Below, one piece after another: positions 11,423 through 20,465 of a stretch of DNA of 64,000 nucleotides. A program made the position numbers and the translations under genes. The DNA is from Pseudomonas vanderleydeniana (GTDB taxonomy: Bacteria > Pseudomonadota > Gammaproteobacteria > Pseudomonadales > Pseudomonadaceae): the NCBI RefSeq assembly GCF_014268755.2, contig NZ_CP077093.1, forward strand, positions 6,962,925 through 7,026,924. Reading direction: 5' to 3'. The first letter of the stretch is position 1; every line of letters starts with the position of its first letter. Under the pieces are notes generated by a model, which was given only the letters and a program-made list of their open reading frames with translations, was not told the origin of the DNA and ran no database searches.

Positions 11423-13333
11423 TCAGGACAACGCCTCCAGTTCCGCCTGCATGCTCTCCAGCAGTTCCAGGGCTGCCATCCAGGCCTCTTCCAGCTCGGA
11501 CTCACGGGCCTTCAACTTGGCCTGCTCGGCCAACAGGTCACGTAGCTCGTCCTTGCGGGCAGCCTCGTAGAGTGCGCTGTCGCCGAGGCTCTCCTCGACC
11601 ACTGCCAGGCGCTCATGCAGCTTGCCCAGCTCGGCTTCGAGCTTGTCCGCCTGGCGCTTGTGCGGTGCCAGTTGCTGGCGCAGGGCGGCCGCGGCCTGGC
11701 GCTGGGCCTTCTTGTCGGTCTTGTCGGGATTGACCGGCGTGCTGCTGACCGGCGCATTGCGCTGGCGATACTCCACCAGCCAACGGGCGTAGTCATCCAG
11801 GTCGCCATCGAATTCCTCGACCTTGCCGTCAGCGACCAGGAAGAAGTTGTCGGTGGTGCTCTTGAGCAGATGACGGTCGTGGGAAACCACCAGCACCGCG
11901 CCACTGAACTCCTGCAGGGCCATGGTCAATGCCAGGCGCATTTCCAGGTCCAGGTGGTTGGTCGGTTCATCGAGCAGCAGCAGGTTCGGCCGCTCCCAGG
12001 CGATCAGCGCCAGGGCCAACCGGGCCTTCTCGCCGCCGGAGAAATTCAGGACCGGCTCGTCGATGCGTGCACCCCGGAAATCGAAGCCGCCGAGGAAGTC
12101 ACGCAAGGTCTGCTCACGCTCGGTCGGTGCCAGGCGCTGCAGATGCAGCAACGGACTGGCCTTGGAGTCCAGCGAGTCGAGCTGGTGCTGGGCGAAGTAA
12201 CCGACCACGGTGTTTTCGCCACGGGTCAGGCGCCCTGCCAGAGGCGACAGGTCGCCGGCCAGGTTCTTGATCAGCGTCGACTTGCCCGCACCGTTGGGGC
12301 CAAGCAGGCCGATCCGGGCACCCGGAGTCAGTTGCAGCTTGACCTTCTCCAGGATGGTCTTGTCGCCATAGCCCAGGCGCGCGTCGGAAAGGTCCAGCAG
12401 CGGGCTGGAGATCTTATGCGACTCGCGGAAGGTGAAGTCGAACGGCGAATCGACATGGGCCGCCGACAGCTCCTCCATCCGCTCCAGGGCCTTGATCCGG
12501 CTCTGCGCCTGGCGGGCCTTGGTGGCCTGGGCCTTGAAGCGGGCGATGTAGCTTTCCATGTGCGCACGCTGCGCCTGCTGCTTCTCGTAGGCCTGTTGCT
12601 GCTGGGCCAGACGCTCGGCACGGGCGCGTTCGAACGCGGTGTAGCCACCGCGATAGAGCACCAGCTTGCGCTGGTCGACATGGGCCACGTGGTCGACCAC
12701 TTCATCGAGGAAGTCGCGGTCGTGGGAGATCAGCAGCAAGGTGCCGGGGTAGCTCTTGAGCCAGTCTTCCAGCCAGATGATCGCATCGAGATCGAGGTGG
12801 TTGGTCGGTTCGTCGAGCAGCAGCAGATCCGACGGGCACATCAGTGCCTGCGCCAGGTTCAGGCGCATCCGCCAGCCACCGGAGAAGTCGCCGACCTGAC
12901 GATCCATCTGCTCGTTCGTGAACCCGAGGCCGGCCAGCAACTTGCGGGCACGGGCATCGGCGGTATAGCCGTCGGCGCTGTCGAGCTCCGAGTGCAGGCG
13001 AGCCAGGGCCGCGCCGTCCTGGGCCGCTTCGGCGGCAGCCAGGTCACGCTGCACCTGGCGCAGGCGCACGTCGCCGTCGAGCACATAGTCGACCGCCAGG
13101 CGTTCGAGGGTATCGACCTCCTGGCGCATGTGGGCGATACGCCAATCGGCCGGCAGGAAGCAGTCACCCGAGTCCGGGTGCAGCTCACCCCGCAACAGGG
13201 CGAACAGGCTCGATTTGCCGGCGCCGTTGGCACCGATCAGGCCGGCTTTCTGGCCGGCGTGCAGGGTCAGCTCGGCGTCTTCTAGCAGACGTTGCGGGCC
13301 ACGCTGTAAAGTCAGGTTCTGAAGTCGAATCAT
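11423..13333 (-). CDS. yheS: ABC-F family ATPase YheS
   Basis: This 636-residue soluble protein has two fused ABC ATPase domains and no membrane domain. It belongs to the ABC-F class, whose members act at the ribosomal E site. Walker A motifs GANGAGKSS (~residue 35) and GPNGAGKST (~330), signatures FSGGWRMRL and FSGGEKARLAL, and two LLLDEPTNHLDLD Walker B blocks are all intact. A charged coiled coil with a LEAELGKLHERLAVVE pattern fills the C terminus (~560-636), as in YheS. The ATG at MIRLQNLTLQRG was chosen by homology; the frame extends 11 codons further upstream. Confidence 0.93.
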   Translation of the reverse strand: MIRLQNLTLQRGPQRLLEDAELTLHAGQKAGLIGANGAGKSSLFALLRGELHPDSGDCFLPADWRIAHMRQEVDTLERLAVDYVLDGDVRLRQVQRDLAAAEAAQDGAALARLHSELDSADGYTADARARKLLAGLGFTNEQMDRQVGDFSGGWRMRLNLAQALMCPSDLLLLDEPTNHLDLDAIIWLEDWLKSYPGTLLLISHDRDFLDEVVDHVAHVDQRKLVLYRGGYTAFERARAERLAQQQQAYEKQQAQRAHMESYIARFKAQATKARQAQSRIKALERMEELSAAHVDSPFDFTFRESHKISSPLLDLSDARLGYGDKTILEKVKLQLTPGARIGLLGPNGAGKSTLIKNLAGDLSPLAGRLTRGENTVVGYFAQHQLDSLDSKASPLLHLQRLAPTEREQTLRDFLGGFDFRGARIDEPVLNFSGGEKARLALALIAWERPNLLLLDEPTNHLDLEMRLALTMALQEFSGAVLVVSHDRHLLKSTTDNFFLVADGKVEEFDGDLDDYARWLVEYRQRNAPVSSTPVNPDKTDKKAQRQAAAALRQQLAPHKRQADKLEAELGKLHERLAVVEESLGDSALYEAARKDELRDLLAEQAKLKARESELEEAWMAALELLESMQAELEALS

Positions 13334-13383
13334 AATGGCGGCGGAGTCTACCAGCTTCCCTCGCAACTGGCGCGGATCTCACC

Positions 13384-13848
13384 ATGCATGCTGACCTGTG
13401 GACGTTTTCCCTGGAAATTTACGCCAAACCCGACGTGGAAAAGGCCTGCCTGGCGCTACAGGAGCAAGGGGCGGATGTCTGCCTGCTGCTCTGTGCGGCC
13501 TGGCTCGGGGCGTACGGTGTCAGGTATGAACCCGGGCGACTGGCAAGCTTGCAAGGGGTTGCTCAGCCCTGGCGGGAACAGGTGGTGCAACCATTGCGAC
13601 AACTGCGCGGGCAATGGCGGGCCATGGCCTTGCAGGACAGCGAGCTGAAGGGATTGCGCGATCGGGTCAAGTCACTCGAGCTGGAAGCCGAGCAGCACCT
13701 GCTGTTGCGCCTGGAGGTACTTGCCAGGGATTGGCCGCGGGAGGCTGCCGAGGATCTGGCGATGTGGCTGGACGGTGCGGCCGGCGAGGCGGCCCACCTG
13801 AGCCACGACGCGCTGCATCGGCTGCGCGTCGTGGTGAGCCAGGCTTAG
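13384..13848 (+). CDS. TIGR02444 family protein (DUF2390)
   Basis: This is a small 154-residue cytoplasmic protein of the TIGR02444/DUF2390 family. Visible family features are LWTFSLEIYAKPDVEKACLALQEQGADV (in two blocks, residues 5-32), CAAWLGA and PWREQVVQPLRQLR (~62-75). The rest is helical and charged. It is divergent from yheS (50-base gap) and its stop overlaps the convergent algP by four bases, an arrangement kept in other Pseudomonas. Function is unknown. Confidence 0.87.
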   Translation: MHADLWTFSLEIYAKPDVEKACLALQEQGADVCLLLCAAWLGAYGVRYEPGRLASLQGVAQPWREQVVQPLRQLRGQWRAMALQDSELKGLRDRVKSLELEAEQHLLLRLEVLARDWPREAAEDLAMWLDGAAGEAAHLSHDALHRLRVVVSQA

Positions 13849-15005
13849 GAAGCGCTGGTAGGCGTGCTGCTGGCAGCCGGGGTGGTTGCTGGAGCGGCAG
13901 GGGTCGGTGCAGGCGTAGCGGCAGCAGCTGGAGCTGGAGTCGGCGCCGATGCTGCTGGAGCAGTTGTCGGGGTTGCTGGCTTGGCAGCAGCGGGTTTGGC
14001 AGCGGCTGGTTTCGCAGCCGGCTTGGCGGCAGCAGGTTTGGCAGCGGCTGGTTTCGCAGCTGGCTTGGCGGCAGCGGGTTTGGCAGCGGCCGGTTTCGCG
14101 GCTGGCTTGGCGGCAGCGGGTTTGGCAGCGGCTGGTTTCGCAGCCGGCTTGGCGGCAGCAGGTTTGGCAGCGGCTGGTTTCGCAGCTGGCTTGGCGGCAG
14201 CAGGTTTGGCAGCGGCCGGTTTCGCAGCTGGTTTGGCGGCAGCGGGTTTGGCAGCGGCCGGTTTCGCGGCTGGCTTGGCGGCAGCAGTTTTAGCAGCGGC
14301 TGGTTTCGCAGCTGGCTTGGCGGCAGCGGGTTTGGCAGCAGCTGGTTTCGCGGCTGGCTTGGCGGCAGCAGTTTTAGCAGCGGCCGGTTTCGCAGCTGGC
14401 TTGGCAGCAGCAGTTTTAGCAGCAGCTGGTTTCGCAGCTGGCTTGGCGGCAGCAGGTTTGGCAGCAGCTGGTTTCGCAGCTGGCTTGGCGGCAGCAGTTT
14501 TAGCAGCGGCTGGTTTCGCAGCTGGCTTGGCGGCAGCGGGTTTGGCAGCAGCTGGTTTCGCGGCTGGCTTGGCAGCAGCTTTGGTCGGTGCGGCAGGCTT
14601 GGCGTCACGAGTCGACAGCGCCTTGGTCACGGCCTCTTTCACACGACCAACGCCTTGCGCCAACTTCAGGCTTTCCTGTGCATCGCGCTTGAGTTGCAGG
14701 ATGTAGGCGCGGGTTTCCGACTGGCTGGTTTTCAGCTTGTCGAGCAACTCTTCCAGTTCACCGACAGCGGCCTTGGCCTTGGCTTGAGCCTTGGCTTTGC
14801 CGGCAGTGGCGGCGTCCTGCAGTTTGGTGCGCGACTTGTGCAGTTTTTCCTGGGCCTTGCCGCGTTGTTTTTCCAGTTTGGCGAGCAGTTTTTCAGCATC
14901 AGCCAAGGCTTGGGAGCAAGCGTTTTCCAAATGTTCGAGCAGGCTGCCCGAGAGTTGTTGGAGTAGGTGCAACGGAGTATTTACAGGCTTCTTGGTGGCC
15001 GACAT
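13845..15005 (-). CDS. algP: AlgP (AlgR3), histone H1-like alginate regulator
   Basis: This is a 386-residue DNA-associated regulator of alginate genes. The N-terminal ~135 residues form a helical region with regular Lys/Glu, including LEKQRGKAQEKLHKSRTK. Residues ~145-350 are a long run of KPAAAKPAAAKPAA-type repeats like the tail of histone H1. The C terminus switches to Thr/Ser/Pro/Ala (TPTTAPAASAPTPAP). At DNA level the repeat is built from 12-base units, so the length is likely to vary between strains, as reported for P. aeruginosa algP. It overlaps the TIGR02444 gene by four bases. Confidence 0.93.
   Translation of the reverse strand: MSATKKPVNTPLHLLQQLSGSLLEHLENACSQALADAEKLLAKLEKQRGKAQEKLHKSRTKLQDAATAGKAKAQAKAKAAVGELEELLDKLKTSQSETRAYILQLKRDAQESLKLAQGVGRVKEAVTKALSTRDAKPAAPTKAAAKPAAKPAAAKPAAAKPAAKPAAAKTAAAKPAAKPAAAKPAAAKPAAKPAAAKTAAAKPAAKPAAAKTAAAKPAAKPAAAKPAAAKPAAKPAAAKTAAAKPAAKPAAAKPAAAKPAAKPAAAKPAAAKPAAKPAAAKPAAAKPAAKPAAAKPAAAKPAAKPAAAKPAAAKPAAKPAAAKPAAAKPAAKPAAAKPAAAKPATPTTAPAASAPTPAPAAAATPAPTPAAPATTPAASSTPTSAS
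13980..14580. repeat. Imperfect 12/36-base repeats inside algP
   Basis: On the top strand the units read ggcttggcggcagc and gcggctggtttcgcagc in alternation, with small changes (cag/cgg, gtt/gct). They encode the AAKPAA repeats of AlgP on the lower strand. The unit length is a multiple of three, so unit loss or gain would keep the frame. Most changes between units are silent. Confidence 0.85.
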
Positions 15006-15197
15006 GGTTTACCTCCTGGCTGACGTGAGTGCGGCTCATACTAGACCTTCTGTGACTACCGCCGCTAGGGCATGTTGACAGTATTGAAGGGCCGACGTTG
15101 CATGCGGAAAAAAATGTTGTCGGCGATCATTCGCCAGGACGAACAACCGTCGAGCAGCACTGGCATAATCCGTCGGATCTCAGGTCGGAGAGTTCCC

Positions 15198-15863
15198 ATG
15201 TCGCGTTACCTAATGTTGTCGCTGTGTCTTGTCCTGCCACTGGCCCACGGCGCACCGGAGGAAAAAGTCGACGACGCCCATGACCTCGCCTACAGCCTCG
15301 GCGCCAGCCTTGGCGAACGCCTGCGCCAGGAGGTTCCGGACCTGCAGCTCAAGGCTCTGGTCGAAGGCTTGCAGCAGGCCTACCAGGGCAAGCCACTGGC
15401 GCTGACGAACGAGCGGATCGAACAGGTCCTCGCCGCACATGAAGCGCAGGGTGCGCAAGAGTCGGACAAGCCGCAGAGCGAAGTCGCCCTCGAAGCCGAG
15501 AAAAAATTCCTGGCCGAAGAGAAGGCCAAGCCGGGTGTTCGCGAATTGGCCGACGGCATCCTGATGACCGAGCTGACACCGGGTACCGGCGAGAAGGTTG
15601 CCGCCAACGGTCGAGTGCAGGTGCGCTACGTCGGACACCTGCCCAATGGCACGATCTTCGACCAGAACAATCAGCCGCAGTGGTTCCGCCTGGACAGCGT
15701 GATCAATGGCTGGCGCAACGCGTTGCCGCAGATGCCGGTCGGCGCCAAGTGGCGACTGGTGCTGCCATCAGCCCAGGCCTATGGCGCAGACGGTGCCGGT
15801 GACCTGATCGCCCCCTACACGCCGCTGGTCTTCGATATCGAGCTGCTCGGGGTCGCCAGTTGA
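15198..15863 (+). CDS. FKBP-type peptidyl-prolyl cis-trans isomerase
   Basis: This is a 221-residue periplasmic prolyl isomerase. A signal peptide ends LPLAHG. An FKBP_N dimerisation/chaperone segment occupies ~25-115 (AYSLGASLGERLRQE and following helices). The catalytic FKBP_C domain spans ~130-218 with VQVRYVGHLPNGTIFDQN and AKWRLVLPSAQAYGADG. The start was set at ATG in MSRYLMLSLCLVL, which opens the signal peptide and follows a GGAGAG site; a longer frame begins 42 codons earlier without support. It lies divergent to algP, the usual Pseudomonas arrangement. A shared terminator separates it from algQ. Confidence 0.9.
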   Translation: MSRYLMLSLCLVLPLAHGAPEEKVDDAHDLAYSLGASLGERLRQEVPDLQLKALVEGLQQAYQGKPLALTNERIEQVLAAHEAQGAQESDKPQSEVALEAEKKFLAEEKAKPGVRELADGILMTELTPGTGEKVAANGRVQVRYVGHLPNGTIFDQNNQPQWFRLDSVINGWRNALPQMPVGAKWRLVLPSAQAYGADGAGDLIAPYTPLVFDIELLGVAS

Positions 15864-15879
15864 ACCTGGCCTGAAACGA

Positions 15880-15906
15880 AAAACGGTGCGCCATGCGCAC
15901 CGTTTT
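15880..15906. terminator. Bidirectional terminator between FKBP gene and algQ
   Basis: A perfect 12-base stem (AAAACGGTGCGC with GCGCACCGTTTT, three-base loop) places four T on each strand. It sits between two convergent genes, 16 bases after one and 20 bases after the other. Confidence 0.85.
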
Positions 15907-15926
15907 CAGGGATTGCCCACGACTGT

Positions 15927-16385
15927 TCAAGCCTGGGCGACGGCCTCTTCCTTGTGCGCATTGTGCAGCACTTCGATCAGGCAATCCTCGAGCTCGAAGC
16001 GCTCGTGCAGCAGGCCGCCCAGCTCCTTGAACTTCTCCGCCACGCACTTGCCGGCGTCACACAGATCGTTGAAGGCGAGCAGCTTTTCAGTGATCACATC
16101 GATACGCGGGTAGAGGGTATCGGCCAGCTTCAGTCCGCGCTGGTCACCAAAGGCCTTGGCCTCGCTGGTCAGCTGTTCGTAGATTTCGAAATGCCCCGCC
16201 GACACGTAGTCCACCAGGACACCACAGAACTCCTGCAATGTCTCGCGGCTCTCCGCCAGGGCTCCAGGCTCGGCGCCAAGAGCATCGTAGGCCTGCACGA
16301 GTTCATGACGATCCTGCAACCAGCGATCGATCAGCAGATGAACTCCGCCCCAGCGTTCCTGGGCATTCTGACAACTTTCGAGCAT
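15927..16385 (-). CDS. algQ: AlgQ (Rsd family) anti-sigma-70 regulator
   Basis: AlgQ is a 152-residue helical protein of the Rsd family, which binds region 4 of the housekeeping sigma factor and shifts polymerase toward other sigmas; in P. aeruginosa it affects alginate and siderophores. Family features are [21 protein letters not shown] (in two blocks, ~11-31), [20 protein letters not shown] and the acidic/helical C terminus. The length matches. The gene is the usual neighbour of dsbB and hemY. The start ATG is that of MLESCQNAQ. Confidence 0.94.
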   Translation of the reverse strand: MLESCQNAQERWGGVHLLIDRWLQDRHELVQAYDALGAEPGALAESRETLQEFCGVLVDYVSAGHFEIYEQLTSEAKAFGDQRGLKLADTLYPRIDVITEKLLAFNDLCDAGKCVAEKFKELGGLLHERFELEDCLIEVLHNAHKEEAVAQA

Positions 16386-16567
16386 GGTGATCTCTTCCCT
16401 TCAGGGTCATGCCGCCCGACACCTCGTTCCCGCCGAGGCTCCTGACTTGGCCAAACAGGGCAACCTGGTTTGCGTTGATGCGTGCGGGCCAGATTATGCC
16501 CGCGCGACACCTGCTTCAAGGTACGCAGCCGAGAAAGTTCATACAAGCGTTTAATCCGCAGGGGCGA

Positions 16568-17092
16568 CTACCGGTAGCGTCCGGCACCACGACGGGCGCC
16601 GAGAACCGGGCCGATCACCTGGTAGATCGCGAGGATGCACAGGCCGACGAAGGCCAGCAGGCTCCACTCGGGAATGCTCAGGTCGAACAGCGTCCAGTGG
16701 ATCTGGGCACACTCGGCGGTGGCCCGGAACATCAACTGCAATGCCTGCAGCGGAGAGACCTGCTGCATCAGGCAATGCAGGTCGGGCTGGCAGATCATCA
16801 GCTCCTCCGGCGGCAGTTGCTGCAACAGCACCTGGCGGGCCGCCGTCGCCGCTCCCGCCAGGGCAAGCAGCAGGCTCAGCGCACCGTACACCCGGCAGCC
16901 GGTACGTGCCGGCCCATGCAACGCCGCCAGCAGGCTGACCAGGCAGAAGCCACCCAGGAACAGCCGCTGCACCAGGCACAACGAGCAAGGCTCCAACCCG
17001 ACCCCATGCTCCAGGTACAGCGAGGCCCCCATGACCAGGGCCGCTGCCAGGAAGGCCAGGGAGAACAGAGAGCGTGAGCGGGCCAGGAACAT
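16568..17092 (-). CDS. dsbB: Disulfide bond formation protein B (DsbB/DsbH)
   Basis: DsbB is an inner-membrane enzyme that re-oxidises DsbA and passes electrons to quinone. The protein has 174 residues and four membrane helices. Both cysteine pairs are present: EPCSLC (C36, C39) in the first periplasmic loop and C101/C107 in the second loop (MICQPDLHCL). In P. aeruginosa the copy at this locus is named DsbH. It is followed by algQ and preceded by a 225-base gap with no clear promoter. Start is ATG at MFLARSRSLFS. Confidence 0.92.
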   Translation of the reverse strand: MFLARSRSLFSLAFLAAALVMGASLYLEHGVGLEPCSLCLVQRLFLGGFCLVSLLAALHGPARTGCRVYGALSLLLALAGAATAARQVLLQQLPPEELMICQPDLHCLMQQVSPLQALQLMFRATAECAQIHWTLFDLSIPEWSLLAFVGLCILAIYQVIGPVLGARRGAGRYR

Positions 17093-17276
17093 GGCTTTTC
17101 CGTAGCAGGAGAGACAGGCAGTTACGGTAGAGGAAAGGTCGCGGCCCTTTCAAGGCGAGCCAGAGCAGATAATTCCTCAAGCATGTAAGGAATTACCGAT
17201 AGACATCCTATGAAACCATTACGTGGCAAGTAGGATTTCGGTATCAAGGCATTACAGGGAAATGGGCCTCCAGTCC

Positions 17277-17311
17277 GGGACGAGGCGCCCTGCGCAGGCG
17301 CCCGTCCCTTT
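17277..17311. terminator. GC-rich hairpin after hemY (possible terminator)
   Basis: Nested inverted repeats GGGACG/CGTCCC and GGCGCC/GGCGCC form a strong stem with one bulged A, just after the hemY stop. On the hemY strand no T-run follows, so if it ends transcription it may need Rho. Confidence 0.4.
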
Positions 17312-17317
17312 CGGCCA

Positions 17318-18556
17318 TCAGGCGTTGGCCGGAACCGGCAACGGACGCGCGAGCAGGCGCTCGTCCAGCAGGCCGAGACCTTCCTGGAACAGCTGGTTGC
17401 TGCGCTCGGTATCCCCCAACTGGGCCAGCAACCGGGCGAGCTCGGCGCAGGCCTCGGGGTTGCGCTGCACCCGCAGGCTGCCTTCCAGATAGTCACGCGC
17501 CTTGCCCCACAGGCTGTTCTGCAGGCACAGGCGGCCCAGGGTCAGCAGCAGGCTGGCATCGGCCGGATGATCCTTGAGCCAACCCTCGGCGGTCTGCAAC
17601 TGACGCACCGGATCACGCCCACGCAACAGGCCATAGAGCCGAGCCAGGTGGCTCTCGTACTGGCGCTTGAGCGCGGTGCGCAGCGCCTCTTCCGCTTCGC
17701 CGTCAGCCCCCAGTTGCCGCAATTGTTCGGCATAGGCCAGGACCAGTTGCGGCTCCTGGCGCTGGGCCGCGGACAACTGCTGCCAGGCCCGCTCCAACGA
17801 CTGCAGGCCGGCTTCGCCATCCTGCTCACGGCGCGCCGCCAGGCCCAGGTTTTCACCCCAGGCACGACGTTCCAGCTCCGCCAGCTCGGCTGGCGGCAGC
17901 ACCTTGTCCTTGCGCAGTTCAGGCAGCAACCGGACCACCGCCGACCAATCACCGCGCTGCTGATGCAGGCGCTGCAACTGCCGCAGCACCTGGACACTGT
18001 GCGGATGCAGTTCGTGCATCGCCTGCAGGGTGCCCAGGGCGCCATCGGTATCCCCCCGGTCCACCTGCAACTGCGCGTGGCTCAGGGCAATCGCCAGCTC
18101 GGCCTGCGGCTGGCGCGTCAGGGCACGTTCCAGCAGGCTGTCGCTCTCTTCGTATTTACCCTGCTCGTTGGCCGCGCGTGCCGCACCGAGGTAGTACAGC
18201 AACGGCTGGCGCTCAGCCTCGGCTGCCCGGCTCAGATGCTTCTGGGCACTGGCCCAGCGGCCTTCGGCGAGGTCCATCTGCCCCTGCTCGATAGCCAGCT
18301 GGACACGCCGGCTGCGATTGCGCCGGGACCACGGGTTGGCTGCCGAGCTGGAGGCCGTCACCAGGCCGACCAGGAATTTCAGCACCCGATAGACCAGCCA
18401 CAGCACCAGCAGCACGGCCAGGAATGCCCAGAGGCTGGACTCGTAGCGGAAGCTGTCGTAGGCGATCAGCACATAGCCGGCGTGCCGGTAGATCGCATAA
18501 CCCACCAGGCCTGCCACGGCGATGACCAGCAGTGCAATGGCGATGAACCGCTTCAT
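17318..18556 (-). CDS. hemY: HemY, heme biosynthesis operon TPR membrane protein
   Basis: This is the HemY of gammaproteobacterial hem operons, 412 residues; it is not the Bacillus protoporphyrinogen oxidase of the same name. Two N-terminal membrane helices (~4-24 and ~42-66) are followed by a basic segment and a large TPR domain (~residue 85-400) with repeats such as AARAANEQGKYEESDSLLERAL and LGRLCLQNSLWGKARDYLEGSL. It is thought to act at the membrane in heme synthesis. Its start overlaps the stop of hemX by four bases (ATGA), a sign of translational coupling. Confidence 0.92.
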   Translation of the reverse strand: MKRFIAIALLVIAVAGLVGYAIYRHAGYVLIAYDSFRYESSLWAFLAVLLVLWLVYRVLKFLVGLVTASSSAANPWSRRNRSRRVQLAIEQGQMDLAEGRWASAQKHLSRAAEAERQPLLYYLGAARAANEQGKYEESDSLLERALTRQPQAELAIALSHAQLQVDRGDTDGALGTLQAMHELHPHSVQVLRQLQRLHQQRGDWSAVVRLLPELRKDKVLPPAELAELERRAWGENLGLAARREQDGEAGLQSLERAWQQLSAAQRQEPQLVLAYAEQLRQLGADGEAEEALRTALKRQYESHLARLYGLLRGRDPVRQLQTAEGWLKDHPADASLLLTLGRLCLQNSLWGKARDYLEGSLRVQRNPEACAELARLLAQLGDTERSNQLFQEGLGLLDERLLARPLPVPANA

Positions 18557-19680
18557 GGGCGGTTCTCCTGCGCCGGCTTGGCATCACCGCTTACTGGCGT
18601 CTCGGTTTCCACGTGCCGGCGCTCGAGGTAGGCCTGGACGGCACCCAGGGTCGCGGCCAGGTCAGGCGTCAGCACCGTCACCGGTTTCTTGCCCAGTTCG
18701 GCGAGCTGCTCGACCATGACCTTACTCTGCGGGTTGTCCGGGTTGAAGCTGCCGGTCAACACGTCACGCGCCTCGGTCAGGGCCTGGGTATACACCTCGG
18801 CCTGCCCGTTCAGCGCCGCCCACTGAGCCTGCTCCAGCGCCAGGCTCAGGGCCAGGCGGACCTGGGTCAGGCTCTGCCCGGCCAGCAACGGCCGGATGTT
18901 CTTGTTGGCGTTGAAGTCGATGCGGATGTAGCGCGAGATCTCGTCCCACCACTGGGACCAGCGGCTGGCGCCATCGCCATCGGAAGTCAGGCCCAGCAGC
19001 GAGTCGCCACGGTCCTTGTATTCCGGGGCCAGTTCGTTGAGCTGGGTGACCTGGTCACGCAGGGCACCCAACTGCAGGAACAGCCCGGTGCGATCGGGCT
19101 GCTCGGTGCTGCGCAGCGCCGCCAGGCTCTTGGCCAGCTGTTCGCGGGCGGCAAAGGAGCCCGGATCGTTCTGCTCGCGCAGGATGTCATCGGCACCCTG
19201 CACCAGGGCCAGGGCACTGGTCACGTCCTGCAACGCGGACAAGCGCAGCGTGGCCAGGCGCAGCAGATGCTCGGCCTCGGCCAGGCGCCAGTCCTTGCGG
19301 CTGGCACCCAGCACGCTTTCCAGACGCTGGCTGAGCCGTTGCTGATCGCCCTGCAATTGCGCCACCAGGCGGCGCCGATCCTCGAGTTCGGAGGCGGCCG
19401 GCAACTGGTCCAGGCGCGCCGCCAGTTGCTGCTCGCTGAGCTTGAGCGACTGCGCCTGGCTGCCCAGGTCCTGCAGTTGCCCGCTTTGTTGCTGATGATT
19501 GGCCTGCAGGTTGCGCACCTGCCAGATCCCCCAGCCACCGGCTGCCGCTCCAGCGGCGCCCAGCAGCAAGGCGAGGACCGCCAGGCCGTTGCCGCGACGC
19601 TCGACTGGCGCCGCTGGCGGTTTGGCCGGCGTCTCGGGCGCCGGTTGAGCTTGTTCTTTTGGCAAGGCTGTTTCGCTCAC
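18553..19680 (-). CDS. hemX: HemX, uroporphyrinogen-III C-methyltransferase-like membrane protein
   Basis: HemX is a single-pass membrane protein of 375 residues from the hemCDXY operon. The start is GTG (SETALPKEQAQP), supported by AAGGA eight bases upstream. A Pro/Ala-rich cytoplasmic leader precedes one membrane helix (~32-53), then a long coiled coil (~55-130, with LQDLGSQAQSLKLSEQQLAARL) and the HemX domain with WSQWWDEISRYIRID (~235-250). It is annotated as a methyltransferase by name, but no SAM-binding motif can be seen; role unproven. hemD ends 17 bases upstream. Confidence 0.9.
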   Translation of the reverse strand: MSETALPKEQAQPAPETPAKPPAAPVERRGNGLAVLALLLGAAGAAAGGWGIWQVRNLQANHQQQSGQLQDLGSQAQSLKLSEQQLAARLDQLPAASELEDRRRLVAQLQGDQQRLSQRLESVLGASRKDWRLAEAEHLLRLATLRLSALQDVTSALALVQGADDILREQNDPGSFAAREQLAKSLAALRSTEQPDRTGLFLQLGALRDQVTQLNELAPEYKDRGDSLLGLTSDGDGASRWSQWWDEISRYIRIDFNANKNIRPLLAGQSLTQVRLALSLALEQAQWAALNGQAEVYTQALTEARDVLTGSFNPDNPQSKVMVEQLAELGKKPVTVLTPDLAATLGAVQAYLERRHVETETPVSGDAKPAQENRP

Positions 19681-19697
19681 GTGTCCATCCTTTGCAT

Positions 19698-20465
19698 TCA
19701 GAAAGCGGGTACAGGGTGCTCCTGCAACGCCGCCAGCAAGGCCGTGGCACTGGCGCCACGACAATCCACAACATGTTCGGCCCCGGCATCCCGGGCCATC
19801 TGCGCTACCCGGGGGCTGGGAACGAACAACGGCAACCGGGCCACTTCGGGCCAATTCTCCCCCGCCACCTGCCGCAGGTGTTCAAAACCCTGCCCACTGC
19901 TGACCACCAGCCCGTTCAGGCGTTCCGCCCGAATCTGCCGGATCAGGGTACCGTCGGCATACTCGGGCAGGAGGCGGCGGTACAATTCCAGATAGTCGAC
20001 ACTAGCACCTTGGGCGCGTAAACGCTCGGCCAGCAGTTCACGCCCCCCTTCTCCGCGCAGGATCAACACCCGCGGTTCGGGCTGGGCCAACGCGGCCTGC
20101 AACGCCGGCAGTTGCAGCAGGGCTTCGCTGTCATCGCCCTCGGCCGGGTAGTCCACCCGCAGGCCGTAGTCGTCCAGCAGGCCTGCCGTCGCGGCGCCGA
20201 CGGTAAACCACTGCAGCATCGGCGGCTGCGGCCAGTAGCGGTCGACCAGGTCGAGCCCCAGGCGCGCAGCCGGCTTGCTGACGACGATTGCCGCCGCATA
20301 GAAAGGCAGTTCGAGAATCTTGCCCAGCTCGGCGCCTTCGATGGGCAGCGGCTGGATCTCCAGCAATGGCAGGGCACTGCTGAAGATACCGGCATCGGCC
20401 AGTGTCGCCGAGAGCGCGGCCGACTCGTCCGTCGGCCGCGTCAGCAGCAGCCGCCAGCCACTCAT
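19698..20465 (-). CDS. hemD: Uroporphyrinogen-III synthase
   Basis: HemD cyclises hydroxymethylbilane to uroporphyrinogen III with inversion of ring D. The protein has 255 residues, the normal size. It begins [20 protein letters not shown], and the conserved blocks [13 protein letters not shown] (~74), [11 protein letters not shown] (~98), [14 protein letters not shown] (~130) and [15 protein letters not shown] (~178) are present. The start ATG overlaps the hemC stop by four bases. A longer upstream frame reads through hemC out of phase and is not used. Confidence 0.94.
   Translation of the reverse strand: MSGWRLLLTRPTDESAALSATLADAGIFSSALPLLEIQPLPIEGAELGKILELPFYAAAIVVSKPAARLGLDLVDRYWPQPPMLQWFTVGAATAGLLDDYGLRVDYPAEGDDSEALLQLPALQAALAQPEPRVLILRGEGGRELLAERLRAQGASVDYLELYRRLLPEYADGTLIRQIRAERLNGLVVSSGQGFEHLRQVAGENWPEVARLPLFVPSPRVAQMARDAGAEHVVDCRGASATALLAALQEHPVPAF

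Noticed and set aside
11615..13285. 556-residue open frame opposite yheS
   Set aside because: It mirrors the ABC-F gene and shows no family features; Walker motifs are on the other strand.
18613..19995. 460-residue open frame opposite hemX/hemD
   Set aside because: Shadow of the hem operon in a GC-rich genome; low-complexity Gln/Arg/Leu with no ribosome site.
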